DNA from: Callipepla californica brunnescens
Taxonomy: Eukaryota > Chordata > Aves > Galliformes > Odontophoridae
Direction: 5' to 3'
Assembly (NCBI GenBank): GCA_023055505.1
Contig: JALIRH010000042.1
Location: forward strand, 3,852,335 to 3,916,334
Length of the DNA: 64,000 nucleotides
Shown here: positions 20,563 through 31,987 of the stretch, in pieces
Layout of the letters: each line of letters starts with the position of its first letter
How positions within the stretch are numbered: position 1 is the first letter of the stretch
Notes under the pieces: model-generated
What the model was told of the DNA's origin: nothing
The model's input: only the letters and a program-made list of their open reading frames with translations
Database searches by the model: none
Program-made: the position numbers and the translations under genes

Positions 20563-20900
20563 GCTGCCCGCCGCCGCCTCATGCCGCCGCCCCGACGCCC
20601 ATCGACCCCCCCCCCCCTCCCCCCCCCCCCTCGAGCCCCGACGGCTCCGCCGCTCCTTTCTCTCCGCCGCCGCCGCGCGGAGCGGAGCGGGGCGGGGAGG
20701 GGCGGGCGGCGGCGGCGCGACCTCTGCCGGCGGCCGCGGTGGGGCGCCCCCTGCCGGCAGCCGCCGGTACTGCGCGCTGCGGGCCGGGCGCGTTCCGCCC
20801 CGCGCGGCGTGGCGCCCCCTGCCGGACGCGGCGTGCCCGCCCCGCGCGGTGCGCTCCCCGGTTTGGGCTCCCGGTTTGGGCTCGGGGTGCTCCCCCCCGG
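20563..20900 (-). promoter_or_regulatory. CpG island promoter of Myb/SANT-like gene
   Basis: Dense CpG and GC-box-like GGGGCGGGG elements upstream of the start codon on the minus strand. No TATA box was seen. A poly-C run with few interruptions lies at 20608-20630. Confidence 0.55.
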
Positions 20901-20957
20901 GTGCGATATCCTCAGCTGGCCCCCCGAGGTGTGCGTGTTTTGTGCTGCTGGAGGGTG

Positions 20958-21000
20958 GGGATGGGATGATGATGGTTGGACTCGGTGATCTTTTCCAAGC
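20958..21000 (+). mobile_element. CR1 LINE 3' tip
   Basis: Only the terminal piece remains: ATGGTTGGACTCGGTGATCT followed by TTTCCAA. Confidence 0.75.
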
Positions 21001-21130
21001 GTTGCCGGTGCCCCCCTTCCCACGCCACCGCGTGTCCCCCGTGCGCAGCCCCCCATGGTGAGCTGGGGGGGGGGGGGGGGGCTGTCCCGCACTGTGTGTC
21101 CCTCAGGAGCGCTGAAGCGTTGGGTGAAGC

Positions 21131-21136
21131 TTTATT
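21131..21136 (-). terminator. LMOD1: LMOD1 polyadenylation signal
   Basis: AATAAA on the minus strand about 820 bases after the LMOD1 stop, giving a 3' UTR of roughly 840 bases. No other canonical minus-strand signal was noticed in between. Confidence 0.6.
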
Positions 21137-21953
21137 GCCGCTGCGGTGGCCGCGGGTGTACAGACCACAAGCGAGGCTTCGCACCAGGGCAGGCACTGCG
21201 GCCCCAAACTTATGCCCACGGTCGGTGGAGTGACACTGTGGGTGACACTACAGGTGACAGTGTTATCCCTTCCCCCCCCCCCATCCCTCCCAGGAGCAGT
21301 TCCATGGAGCACTCAGTTTCTGCACAGGGACGGATGTCCGGGAGGAGATGTCAGATCTCATGTCCTGCGGGGGTTGGACAGCCATGCGGGCACCCCCAGC
21401 TGTGACCCCCTCTCCTGCTCCAGCTCTCCACCACCTCCCTAAATCCCACTCCCCTGCATCACCCGGTGTTCACCCCATCACCCTCCTGGCCACGTGGGGA
21501 CCCCACGAGGACACACGTCATGACCACGTCCCCGTGACCACGTCCCCGTGACCCACCTGTCCCCATATGCTTGCCTCAGGCTGGATGGGGCTGGGGGATG
21601 CAGCCCCTCAGTGCACCCCCGGCCCCATTTCCACCTCCCTTCTTCCCTCTTCCCCATATCAGGGTGCGATGTGGCCAGGGACACTCCACCAGTCCCGCCA
21701 TCCGTTCTCAGCGTCCCCAAGCAGCGCGGGGCACAGTGCTGGCAACAGAAAGAGCTTGAGGGATCACAACTGTACAAACAATAAATACGAGGTCTTTCTC
21801 ACGCGCCGCGGCCGAGCACCGCGCCGGCCCTCCTCGGGCCTGGCCCTTCCTCCATCAGTCCCAGAGAGATCGCTGCTCCTCGGCGTCGGTCACTGCAGGG
21901 TCCCCAAGGGCTTGTCACGGCGAGAGTCACGAGGAAGGCGAGCGTCTCGCTCC

Positions 21954-24900
21954 CTACTGCAGCAGCTTTGGTAGTTCCACCTGCAGGAGGAGATGCCCCG
22001 TTACCAGGAACTGATCGGTGGAGGGGGCTGTTGTGGGTTTGGGACCGACCCTGCGCTGCTGGGGATGCTCAGAGCTATGGGGTCACTGTTCCTTCCTTGG
22101 TTGTCCCAGAGCAGCGCAGCCAGGGGCACAGAGTGGAAAGGGAGGCTTTGTGCTGGATCTCCCAACCCCGTGTCCTTTTAAGGGATGGATCCCCTGACCC
22201 CACGCAGGGGATGGATCTCTTGACACCACGTGCCCTCCCGGGGACTGTGCCAAGGGATGGATCTGCCCGCCCTGCGTGCTCTGCAAAGGGATGGGTCTGT
22301 CCCCGTGCTCTGCACTGGGACCACGGACCCCACACTCTGTCCCCAGCCCTCTCTGCTGACCTCACCCAGCCCAGCAGTGCTGCCAGGAGTCGTCCCCCTG
22401 CGGCCCCGCACTCACCTTCTTGAGCTGTTTGAGGTTGCTGGAGCGGATGGCGGCCAGGAGCTGATCCCGTGAGCTCTTCTCCTGCATGGGCGCCCGGTCT
22501 CCCATCTTCCTCTGCGTGGCCGGGGACAGCGAGTTCCTCAGGTTCTCGTTGATGAGCGGCGGGGCGAGCGGAGGAGGAGGAGGGGGCGGCGCAGCAGGCG
22601 CTCCCCCCTTCTTGGGAGAGTTTTTGGGGGACGCTTTGGGGGACGGCTGCGGGGACCCTTTGGGGGACCCCTTCGGGGCTCCGACCTTGGGCACGTCCAG
22701 CAGATCCTTCTTCTCGCCGCGCTCCTGGGCCAGCTTCTGCTCCTGCAGGCGCTTCTGCCTCTGCCTGTCCATGTTGCGGCTCAGCAGGTTGGTGACGGTC
22801 ATGCGGGGCCCGGCCAGCTCGAAGTGGTAGCCCAGCTTGAGCAGCGTGGTGTTCTCCTTCAGCAGCTTGGCGATCTCCATCTCCGTCTTGCCGCCGCAGA
22901 TGTGCCTCTGGTTGTGGAAGCGCAGCTCCGTCAGCGTGTCGTTCTGCAGCAGCGCCCGGAAAATGGCCAGGATGCCTTTCCCCGTGATGTGGTTGGAGTC
23001 CAGGTTGATGCTGGTCAGCACCTTGTTGGACTTCAGCATGATGGCGATGGCGAAAGCCACGTGGTCGTCGGCGCGGGTGTTGGCCAACGCGAACAGCTTG
23101 ACCACCGTGTTGAACTCCAGCGCCTCGGTGAAGCGCACCAGGGTCTCGTTGTTGATGCAGTCCGAGTTGTTGACGTTCACCTCGGTGACCTCGGCGTCGT
23201 TGTTCTTCACCTTCTCGATGAGCTCGTCGAAGATGCTCGAGGCCTCGTCCTCCTTGGGCTGCTCCGGGGCGCTGCTGGGGGTGGGTGTGGGGCTGCTCTC
23301 GGACGCTGCCTTGGCCTCCTCCTTCCCCTCCTCCTCCGCCTTTGCCTCGGGCTGGGGCTTCTCTTTCTCATCTGCCTTGGATTTTTTCGAAGCTGAGCTC
23401 TTCTCCTCCTCTTTTTTATCTTTTTCTTTCTTCTCCTCTCCTTTGTTGTCTTTTTCTGCCTCTTTCTTTGGTTCTGAGCTCTTCTCTCCCTCTTTTTTGT
23501 CCTTCTCTGTGGTCTTCTTCAGCGCTGACCTCTTTTCTTCTTCCTTTTTGTCCTTCTCTGTCTCTTTCTTTGCCGCTGAGCCCTTCTCCTCCTCCTTTTT
23601 ATCCTTCCCTGCATCCTTTTTCAGCACTGAGCCCTTCTCCTCCTCCTTTTTGTCCTTCCCCACGTCCTTCTTTAACGCTGAGCCCTTCTCTTCCTTCTTG
23701 TCCTTCTCCGCATCCTTTTTTGCAGCCGAACCCTTCTCTTCCTCCTTCTTGTCTTTGCCCATCAGCTTTTTCTCCATGGCCTTGACCTTGTCGTTGATGG
23801 CTTTCTTGTCCTTGGTTTTGCTCTCAGACTCCTCTTTAGTTTTTGGCTCCGTCTTCTGAGCACTTTCTTCCTTCTTAGAGTCTTTCCCCACTCCTGTATC
23901 ACGTTTTCTGGCCAGGTCTTTGGCAGGAGCTTCTTTCCCCTTTTCTTCTCCATTCTTGGCTTCTTTCTTCTCGTCCAGCCTGCTTTCCTAACAACAGAGG
24001 AACACGGAGGTGTCAGCGGGGTCAAGCCTGCAGTGCAGGGCACCATCTTACTGCAATGCCTGCAAGGTAACTCCAGCAATTTTATCTTCCTTCTCCCCTC
24101 TCTGTGGCTGGGGAGCATGTGAGGGTCAGCACTGTGCCTTGAACCCCCAGTTTGCATCCAGGACCCCACAGCAGCCCCATCCCAGCCCCGTGCTGACCCT
24201 CTGGGACCGCTGCTTGGTGGGAAGAACTGGCTGGGCCACCAGCAGTCCGGCCACGGGGACAGCATGTACCTGGCGTGCACACAGATGCCATCTGGGACGA
24301 AGCTGTTTATTTAGCTAAGAGATTTCTTGGCTCCCCAGCACGGAACCTGGGCAGGCGGCACAGAGGCATGTGCCAGACCCACAGAGCCACGTCCACACCC
24401 CCCAGCAGAGGGGATGGATGGGGAACTGGGGTTGCAACGGCCTCCAGCTCTGAGCTCTGTGCCTGCTCCTGGGTGGGGATGGGGCAGGGGTGCACGGTGC
24501 CATCCCAAAAGACTGTGACAAAGAGGCATCGGGGTCTGTGGCACGAGGTGCATGGCACAGGGACCACCTGCCTCACACACTGAGCCCAGCAGCACCTTTC
24601 AAAGGCTTTGGGGGATGTTCTGGGGTGGAGGTTTCTTGTACAGCCTCCCAAGCTCTCCAGCCCTCTCTCTTCCATTACTCAAGCTGCAGCCAGCAGCCCC
24701 AGTCCCACACCAAGAGCTCTGAAAAGCCTTCTCCTTTCCAGCTCGCGTTGTGCAGCTCGGTGATGGGGGCTGGGGGCTCCCCGACTGCTCAGGACAAAAC
24801 AGAGTAAAGGTTTTGGCCAAGAACAAGCAGATCTTGAAGAAAGGGAGGAAAACTCTGGGGAGAAGTTGCTGCAAAACCTCCCGTACTTAGTGGAGGCAAT

Positions 24901-27900
24901 GGGTTCCTCCAAATAAGACGAAATGAAATAATCAGCCCTGCAAGGCAAAGCCTTATCTTGTTATCACATCGTTAGAGCTCTTATCGTTAGAGCTCTGTCC
25001 TGATCTGCTGCCACACGTCCAGTGCAGAGAGGGAAGGCAGCAGCGACCACTGCAGGGAAAGGTGAAATAGAAAGTGAAGGGAAGGAGAAAGAAAGGGAGG
25101 GGAAGGGGAGGTGGAAGGAAAAGGGGAAGGGGGAGGGGGGAAACATTTGTCCCCTCCTCCTCCTCCCTTTGCCTCCTGCAGCATGGCTGGGGCCATCCCC
25201 ACAGCCCCTCCATGGCCATCTTCAGCCGTATTTACCTTGGGCACCCAGAAACAGGCACTCGGCACCCCTCCGTGCCATTATTAGGGGAATATTTTTACAC
25301 TGCGTGTCAGACCTTTAAAAATAAGCCTAATGAAAACAGCCTGGTACCGGGCTGATTAATCACCAGTGTTTTGATGAACTGAAATGCCTTCCCGTTTCCT
25401 CTAAATAGACTAAAATGAGCATTGCCATTGCTTGTTAGCATTTGCAACCCTCAAACCCACTCAGATGCTTCCTTAAAAGGCAAAGCAGGCCGGGAACTTC
25501 TTGCCTGGAATCCAAGCGCTCGCAGCCCGGTGTGAGCAGACGGGACCGGGCTGAGCACTGAGCACTGAGCCCCGTGCTGTGGGTGAGCAAGGGGCTGCCC
25601 CCTGCACCTGGGGACCATCCCTTTCCCACAGCCCCTGCTGCAGGCAACAGGACAACTCTGCAGCCCATGGGAACCATGCAAATCCCAGCGGCAGAGGGGA
25701 TTTTGGAGCAGGGAGCAGCACACATCATCCTGCCTGCCTGCAGCCATGGGAGAAGGGGTGAGAGAGCTGGTGGGGCTCCCAGAGCACAGGGATGGATGTC
25801 CCCTGCTGCCCAAACACACATCATTTTGCCCTTGGTGCTTCTGGGTGCCATTATGCTCCATGTATGCGGGTGGGTTGTTCTCCCCAAGCTCTGCTCTGCG
25901 TGCTGAAGCCCTGAGTGATGTGAGCATCTTCCTGCCCCGTCCCACCTCTGCCATTGCTGTCACTTTAACGAGATGCCCTGTTGTCCCTTTCCCTTCTGCT
26001 CCAGCCTTCCTGACCCCAGTGCTGGCCACATCCTCACCCTTCCCATGCTGTCCTCCAGGGACTGGCCAGCTCCTGGCCCTGACTTTTGCCTTGCTTTGCC
26101 TTCATTGGTGAATTAAAACAGATAACAAAAGTCCCAACGGCGTTTCCCTTAATAGAACAGCCCCAGCTCGCCTGCAGTGACATGCAGCCATTTCCCAAGG
26201 AGCCCTTAGAGCTGCTGGGTGCTTTGCAAATGGGAAGTTTCCTTCTCTGACGAAAGCTGGTTTCAGAAGCCCAGGTTTTCCTCTTCCACACGTTGTTTCC
26301 CAGCTCAGAACAAATGGGATGTTCCCAAACCGAGGCCTCTCTTCTGCTCATCCTCTCCCCAGCTGGGGCTGCGAGGGGCACTGTGTGCATCCCCAAGGCC
26401 TCCTTTGGACATCTCATTAGCAGCAGACTGAAGGAGCACTGAGGAGAGCGACGGGCAGGAAGGGATGGAGTGCCCTGCTGCATTGTGCTGCTGCCCATGG
26501 ATTCCTCCTCCCTGCCAGGAGCCACACATGGAACGCTCTGTTGGCTGCCTGTGGCACCCAGCTGCTGTTCCCACCGTGGCAAAGCCTGGGGAGGTGGCAC
26601 AGCCGATTTGTCCCAGCTCTGAGCCACGGAGACCACCGTGGCACACAAACGATGGCATCATGCTGCTAGCAGGAGCGAGACGTCACCGATTCGAGCCCTC
26701 TTCCTGCTCCCTGTGTCTCCTTATCAGCAAAACATAAACAGGCAATAAAGCTCCCTGCCTGTGGCAGCTCGGCCCATATAAGCCCAACACTCCGAACGTC
26801 TCCGCGGGTTCGTCTGCATCCCTGTGGTGCTTTATGTAAATACACAGCCCTCCTGCTCACTGGCGTTGCTTCAGGCTGAGCAGGAACGCTGTGCTTTTCC
26901 CACTCGTGCCCTCAGATGGGCTCCACGCAGGCACAGTGCCCCTGGCACCTCTGGCAGCCCTGGGAAGGCTGTGGCAGGCGGTGGTCCTTTGGGGCAGGGG
27001 GAAAGGAGCAGCCCAACAGGCTGATAAACAGAGCTGAAATCCAGCTGTGTTAGTCACAGAGCAGTAAGATGCTTCAGGAATGATACAGCTGATGTTTCTC
27101 CCTCTGTTGCGGTTCCTCTTGAGTCCGTCCCAGCTGTGTGCATCCAGGGCTTGTTTTTCTTCCAGACATTTCCATGAAAAAATAACAAGATTTGGCCACG
27201 AATGTGAAACTGAAACGCTAACTTGGTCCTCCACGGTGTCACAGAAAGAATCCCCAATGGGGACCTCACCTGCATGGATACCACCTTCCTCTGCCATGGC
27301 ACCATTTGTTCTCAGTGCTGAGTTAAGCTCCACCAACCCACCTGAGCCTACACGTGCACACCCCAGCAACCAGGGAGGAGGGACAGGGGGGTTTTTGGAA
27401 GGCCATCCCATGGAGTTTTGAAGAGGCATGCTGCAAATATTCCAGGTAACCGCAGCTCAGTTAATCACACTGCTCAGTGCCACTGCTTAAGAACAACTCC
27501 GTGTTCCCAGCCTGGACTCCTCTGGCTGTGTCTTTGCCTGCTGCAGCAATTAGAGATCTCATTTACCCAGCGATAAGCATTATCATCCCGCCCTCCCCGG
27601 AGGTGCAGGCCTGCAGCAGGGGTGCACCCGAGGAGCTGCACAGCCCCAAGCACTCGCTGGCAATAGGAAATGAAGATTAATTAATTAATGCATCGCCCAG
27701 CTATGCATCTGGCTGCGCAGCGCAGAGAAGTCAGGGCAAAGCTCACATCTATTTTGGGCTGTTTATAAACTGCCTCCTAGTTACCCAAGTTTGCCCTTTT
27801 CATCGCAGAGAAAGGCAGCGTGTTGTTGTGGAGTCACGACAACCCCAGATCTGCCCCCCCCTCCAACACACACACAGCTTTTAGGAGGGAACTGAGATGC

Positions 27901-29447
27901 CTGAAGCAGGTTTGAATCTGAGAAAAGACCACAGGCAGAGCTGGGAGACTGCTAGGACACAAACCCTTCCCCTTGAATTGCACTGCTTCCCACTCGGCGA
28001 AGTTCTGCACGTCCACAACGAGGGGAGGAAGGGATGGGGGGATTGGACCCTCCGTGGTCTGCAGCTCTCGGCCGAGGGGAGGCCTTGCAGGCAGAGCTGT
28101 GGCAGCCAGGGAGGGGAATTGTGTGTGGTGGGAATTGCTCCCCCAGCCCACGCTGAGCACCACATATAGAAGCGATGGCTGCGGTGTCCTCACAGCCTGG
28201 GAGAGATGCTTAACCCCTTGTGCAGGACTCCAAACGAAACCTGAGCTTCTCATCTCTCCCTCTTTGCATCCTGGCTGCACGCCGGGCCCGTGTCAGGACA
28301 GGAGCTCCGTGGCAGAACAGAACAGGGGACCACAGGGATCATGGAGTGCATCTCCAGGCTGCACACACCGCAGCGTGCCGCTGCTTCCCTCTCACATCCT
28401 CATATTTCAACACTCTGTGGCTCAAGGATGAAAGATCCACCTCATTTTACTAAGTAGGCAACGGGCAAGCTCCTCACAAGGGACTTACCACTGGTTTTCC
28501 CTTCACCTTTCTGCCCAGGCAGAGCAGCTCGGAGCCGTGCACGCCTCGGTCCAAGCACGGATCCGACCCCTGTCCTGCAGGAGCATTGCTGCAGTTCCCT
28601 TCTCCAGCATTCTGGCTCAGCCTGCCGTGGAAAGCGAGGGAAACCAAATGCTCCCCAGCCTCCCACGCAGCGAGCACATACCAAATATTCTTAGAGCAGA
28701 GGTTAATAAACGCTGCAGGGAAGTGGGACTGGCAGCCACTGCGGCGACGCACAGATGCATGGGATGAGGGCTGGCACGACGTTCTCTCGCCCCGAGCAAG
28801 ATCTTAGAGGATTTACCCGATGTGGAGAAGGAGAGAAACGGACCCAAACCCAAAGAAAAGAACAAGTTTTAACTGGATGATGAACACAAAAGAAACGGCT
28901 TAGGGCAAATCCTGCTTCCTGGGGTGATGTCCACCAAGCAGTAAACTTCTCCCTTCCGTTATTCCACAAGGAACAGAGATTGTTGAAGCCCCCAGCCCTG
29001 CCCAGAGGCAAGGAGAAGCCCCCTGACAGCAGCTTTGGCTTTCGGATAGCTCATAAGAGCCCTTGTTGGCTGCCAGCTCCCTGCCCCATCCCTGGTCTGC
29101 CCACCAGTCCTCAGCAAGTCCCTTCAAACAGCTCTTACACACAGAGCTGCCCAAGGAGCAGCCCGGCGTGGGGAGATGGGACTTACATCCACCGCCTGCT
29201 CCCTCTGCAGACGTTTCCTGGGCTCCTTCTCGTGGTGGTTGAGCACAGCATCGTGGTTCTGCGTGCTGGCCGGCGTGCTGTCCGCTTGGCTCTTCTCACT
29301 CCGCTCCGCAGGGATGCTTCCATCTGAATCCACCACATCCAGCTCCTTCTCCAGCTCCTCCATCTCCTCCGGAGACAGAGTCGACAGCAAGCTGTCGATG
29401 TCCGGATCTTCGCTCACCTGTCGCCGATATTTGGCGACTTTGGACAT
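21954..29447 (-). CDS. LMOD1: LMOD1, leiomodin 1 actin nucleator
   Basis: Smooth-muscle actin filament nucleator of the tropomodulin family. Three exons: 29187-29447 (87 codons), 22416-23987 (524 codons) and 21954-21980, which adds only VELPKLLQ and a stop, for 619 residues (human about 600). Residues 1-87 hold the tropomodulin-like N terminus (SEDPDIDSLLSTLSPEEMEE). Residues about 165-290 are Lys/Glu-rich repeats. About 320-500 is the leucine-rich repeat actin-binding domain (VNVNNSDCINNETLVRFTEA; LRFHNQRHICGGKTEMEIAK). A Ser-Pro stretch and polyproline run (PPPPPPPLAPP) precede a C-terminal WH2 motif (SSRDQLLAAIRSSNLKQLKK). The order matches leiomodin exactly. Intron 1 is 5.2 kb. Expression is likely under SRF control (see CArG entry). 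Confidence 0.96.
23390..23752 (-). repeat. LMOD1: In-frame 51-bp repeat in LMOD1 exon 2
   Basis: About seven tandem copies of a 17-residue unit such as KEEEKGSALKKDAGKDK, varying at the small residues. It lies in the disordered linker between the N-terminal helix and the LRR domain. Human LMOD1 has different Lys-rich repeats at the same place. Confidence 0.85.
23988..29186 (-). other. LMOD1: LMOD1 intron 1
   Basis: 5.2-kb intron. No coding exon was identified in either strand. Notable spots are an AT-rich island at about 25260-25440, a perfect CArG box at 25471-25480, a TATA-like CATATAAG near 26775 and an AT-rich homeodomain-type cluster at 27674-27692. The rest is GC-rich and unremarkable. 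Confidence 0.7.
25471..25480. promoter_or_regulatory. LMOD1: CArG box (SRF site) in LMOD1 intron 1
   Basis: CCTTAAAAGG fits the consensus CC(A/T)6GG exactly. LMOD1 belongs to the SRF/myocardin smooth-muscle programme, so the site suits the gene. Function is inferred, not shown. Confidence 0.5.
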
Positions 29448-29790
29448 CTTGGCCCTTTGGCGAGACACGGTTGCGGTTGTTGTGGTACCCAAAGCAGGAG
29501 AAAAAACCAAACCAGAGCCGAGGCTCTCACACTGCTTCCCGCAGCGGCAGCAGGTGCTGAAGTGTTAAATCTCAGCTCTGCAGCCCGGGGTACGGTGCTG
29601 ATGGAGAGGGGACATCCCTCGGCCCAAGGGTTGGCCGAAACCAGGGCGCAGCCAATGGAGCCCAGGGGGAGGCGGGGAATGGTGCTGTCGGGGGAGCCTG
29701 AAACCCGAGGACATTCCAGGGAACCATGCAGAGCTGCATGACCAAATTTAGTTCGGAGCATTTAGCCTTTTAAAGGCAATGGGCCAACGG
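29448..29790 (-). promoter_or_regulatory. LMOD1: LMOD1 5' UTR and promoter
   Basis: Upstream of the LMOD1 start on the minus strand. CCAAATTTAG at 29742-29751 is one mismatch from a CArG box. GCCTTTAAAAGGC at 29762-29774 is an AT core framed by CC and GG (11 bases, so not a strict CArG) that could also serve as a TATA-like element. A CATTCC (TEAD/MCAT) lies at 29712-29717. All three motif types are usual in smooth-muscle promoters. Confidence 0.45.
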
Positions 29791-31779
29791 AGTGAGAAAA
29801 ACATGCAAAAATGCACACCAGCTGGCAGGATGCGGAGCTGGGGGCTGGGGGCACATCCCGGCCCCAGGGTGTGGGTAACAGGGTCGGTTTTGCCCCAAGC
29901 CCCCCACTTCCAGGAGGGCAGCTCCAGCTCCTGACAGCTCCCGGCTGAAATCTGCAGCAGCGTGCCCACCCCTGAGCTTCTTCCATCCTCATCCCAGTGC
30001 TCCCCAGTGTGTGCGGGGTCAGCCCGTCAGGGAGGGGCTGGCAGAGGGGCTGGTGTGGACTGCTTTCTGCACGGAGGAGGTGCAAAGCCTGGGAGGCACC
30101 AGCACTGCGTGCCCACCCGGCTCTGCTCCGTGGGTCTGAGCCCAGCGCTGGCCATGGGGTGCTTGGTCAGTGCTTCTGCACATTCCCCCTCCTCTGCAGG
30201 GGTTTCTGCAGCTGTCCTTCACCTCAGCTCTCCCGTTCCCCCTCTCCCAGCCCCACAGACATCCCTCCTTCTTCACAAGCTGAATTTCTGGCTGTCTTCT
30301 GCCTCTGGTTCAGGCAGTGCCCTAAGCCTGGGCTTTGCTGGGAGGCACCTACTTTCCATCGACCTAATCCAGAAGCTTACTGGCATCTGCAAGTTCTCCC
30401 AGGGGGACGTGGCGGATGTGCTCTTTCTCTCCAGCTTTGAAAGCAGCTTTACCCCACGCACAACATTTTGTGCCCATTTGATACGCTGACTGCTTCACCC
30501 TTTTTCCTCACTCCTTATCACCCCCCTGGTATTTACTGCCTGCTCTCAGATCCCTCTCCCAGCCCATGCATGCAGCATTCTGGTCTCCCCCACTGGAATG
30601 AGCTCTAAGATCTTCCTCACCAGCCCGATTTCCCTCCCTGCTGTCGGGTAGCTCGGATCTCACCCCGTGCACAGACACGGGCTGCTCCAGGTGAGCCCCT
30701 CGGCGCCTCGTGCTGCTGACCAGACATTCCCCATCTGCACGGGAAGCACGGGCAGCTTGTGTTCTAGGATTTCGCTTATCTCCAGCACCGCAGCACTCAG
30801 CTCCTGCTCATAGCCTTCCTATGATTCAGCCACACGGCTGAGATTCCTTCCAGATTGGGGAAGGAAGTGTTGTTTTTAGTTTCCAAGTGCGTTCTCTGCA
30901 ACGCTGTGCTACTGCGTTTCATCCCACATCACCCCATCACTCCTACCTCCCTGGTGCCCTCTGCTTCCCATCCACACTGACCACAGGAAGGCAGGGAGAG
31001 GATCAGGGGTCGCTCCAGCTGGTCCCAGCTCACAGCACGTGTTTTCACTGTGGTTTATCTTGGCTGTTACTCATCCCTCTGGATGCTGGTGTAGCTCTGA
31101 AACCACCGTGTTCCACAGAGCTCTCGGTGCCATAAGAAAACACAGGAAAGAATATCTAGGTTTCACTGCAGAATAAGAGGAGGTCACAGTGGCTGCTCTT
31201 CATGGGCAGCTGGGGCTGGGGAAGTGCTCGGGGTCCTCGTGCTGCAGCCACCACTGACTTAGTGCTGGCCCCTCGAAGCACAGCACGGAGCTGCATCACC
31301 TGCAGATCTGATGGCTCTGCATCTTCTGCTCTTGTCGGGATTCCCATTCCCATGGCAACCCATCACCTCGTGGCAGTAATAGCTGTCTCCTCCGGGACAC
31401 AGCAGCGTTTCCAACCACGTCTTAGTGATGAGGATCCAAGGTGAAGCCACACCTGAGGGCCTCTGGCAGAACTCCCCCAGCCCACTCCCAGCCCCATTTC
31501 TGCCTTCTCCCCTACCAGCTGGTAGAGCACTGGTCCTGGCAGACCACTGCTGGACCACGGGCTGAGCAGAGCCAGCTCCTGCTCAACCTGCCCTAGGGAA
31601 CCCGCGCTGGGGTGGGGAGCTCCCTACAAATCCTCCCCCGGAGCCGCACCACCACCTCCTGGCGGTACCCAGCGCTGCAGCGCCGCTTCCCCACAATCGC
31701 AGCACTGCGTCCGCGGAGCCGCGCAGCACGGACCCCTTCGCATCAGGCTGCAGCCGCTGGAACCCATGGGGCGCCCCAC
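29791..31779. other. Intergenic region between LMOD1 and TIMM17A
   Basis: Two kilobases between divergent genes. No supported exon was found; open frames lack homology or splice context. Pieces such as 31385-31430 faintly resemble CR1 but are too degraded to call. Confidence 0.55.
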
Positions 31780-31987
31780 CGCTGCAGCCCACGATCCATC
31801 AGCGCGCTGCGTGGGGCAGCCGGCGGCACTAGGACCCGCCCGCCCCGCCCCGCACCAGGGGGCGTGGCCGACAGCCCAGCGCATGCTCCGCTCCGCCGTC
31901 CCGCCCTCCTCCCCGATTGGTCAGCGCCGTGAGGCGGCGGCCAATCGCGGCTCGGCAGGGCGGACGCGGTCGGCGGCGCGTGCGAAG
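31780..31987 (+). promoter_or_regulatory. TIMM17A: TIMM17A CpG promoter
   Basis: CpG-rich segment before the start codon with two ATTGG boxes (inverted CCAAT), at 31914-31919 and, on the other strand, near 31941 (CCAATC), and GC-box-like CCGCCC elements. The island continues about 300 bases into intron 1. Confidence 0.6.

Noticed and set aside
19165..20988. 607-residue plus-strand open frame
   Set aside because: Antisense shadow of the Myb/SANT-like gene, Pro/Arg-rich, no recognisable domain.
22824..23859. Long plus-strand frames rich in Ser/Phe/Leu
   Set aside because: Antisense to the Lys/Glu repeats of LMOD1; the composition is forced by that coding sequence.
31385..31430. CR1 remnant
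   Set aside because: Only a loose TTCCAACCACGTCTTAGTGA resemblance, too short to separate from chance.
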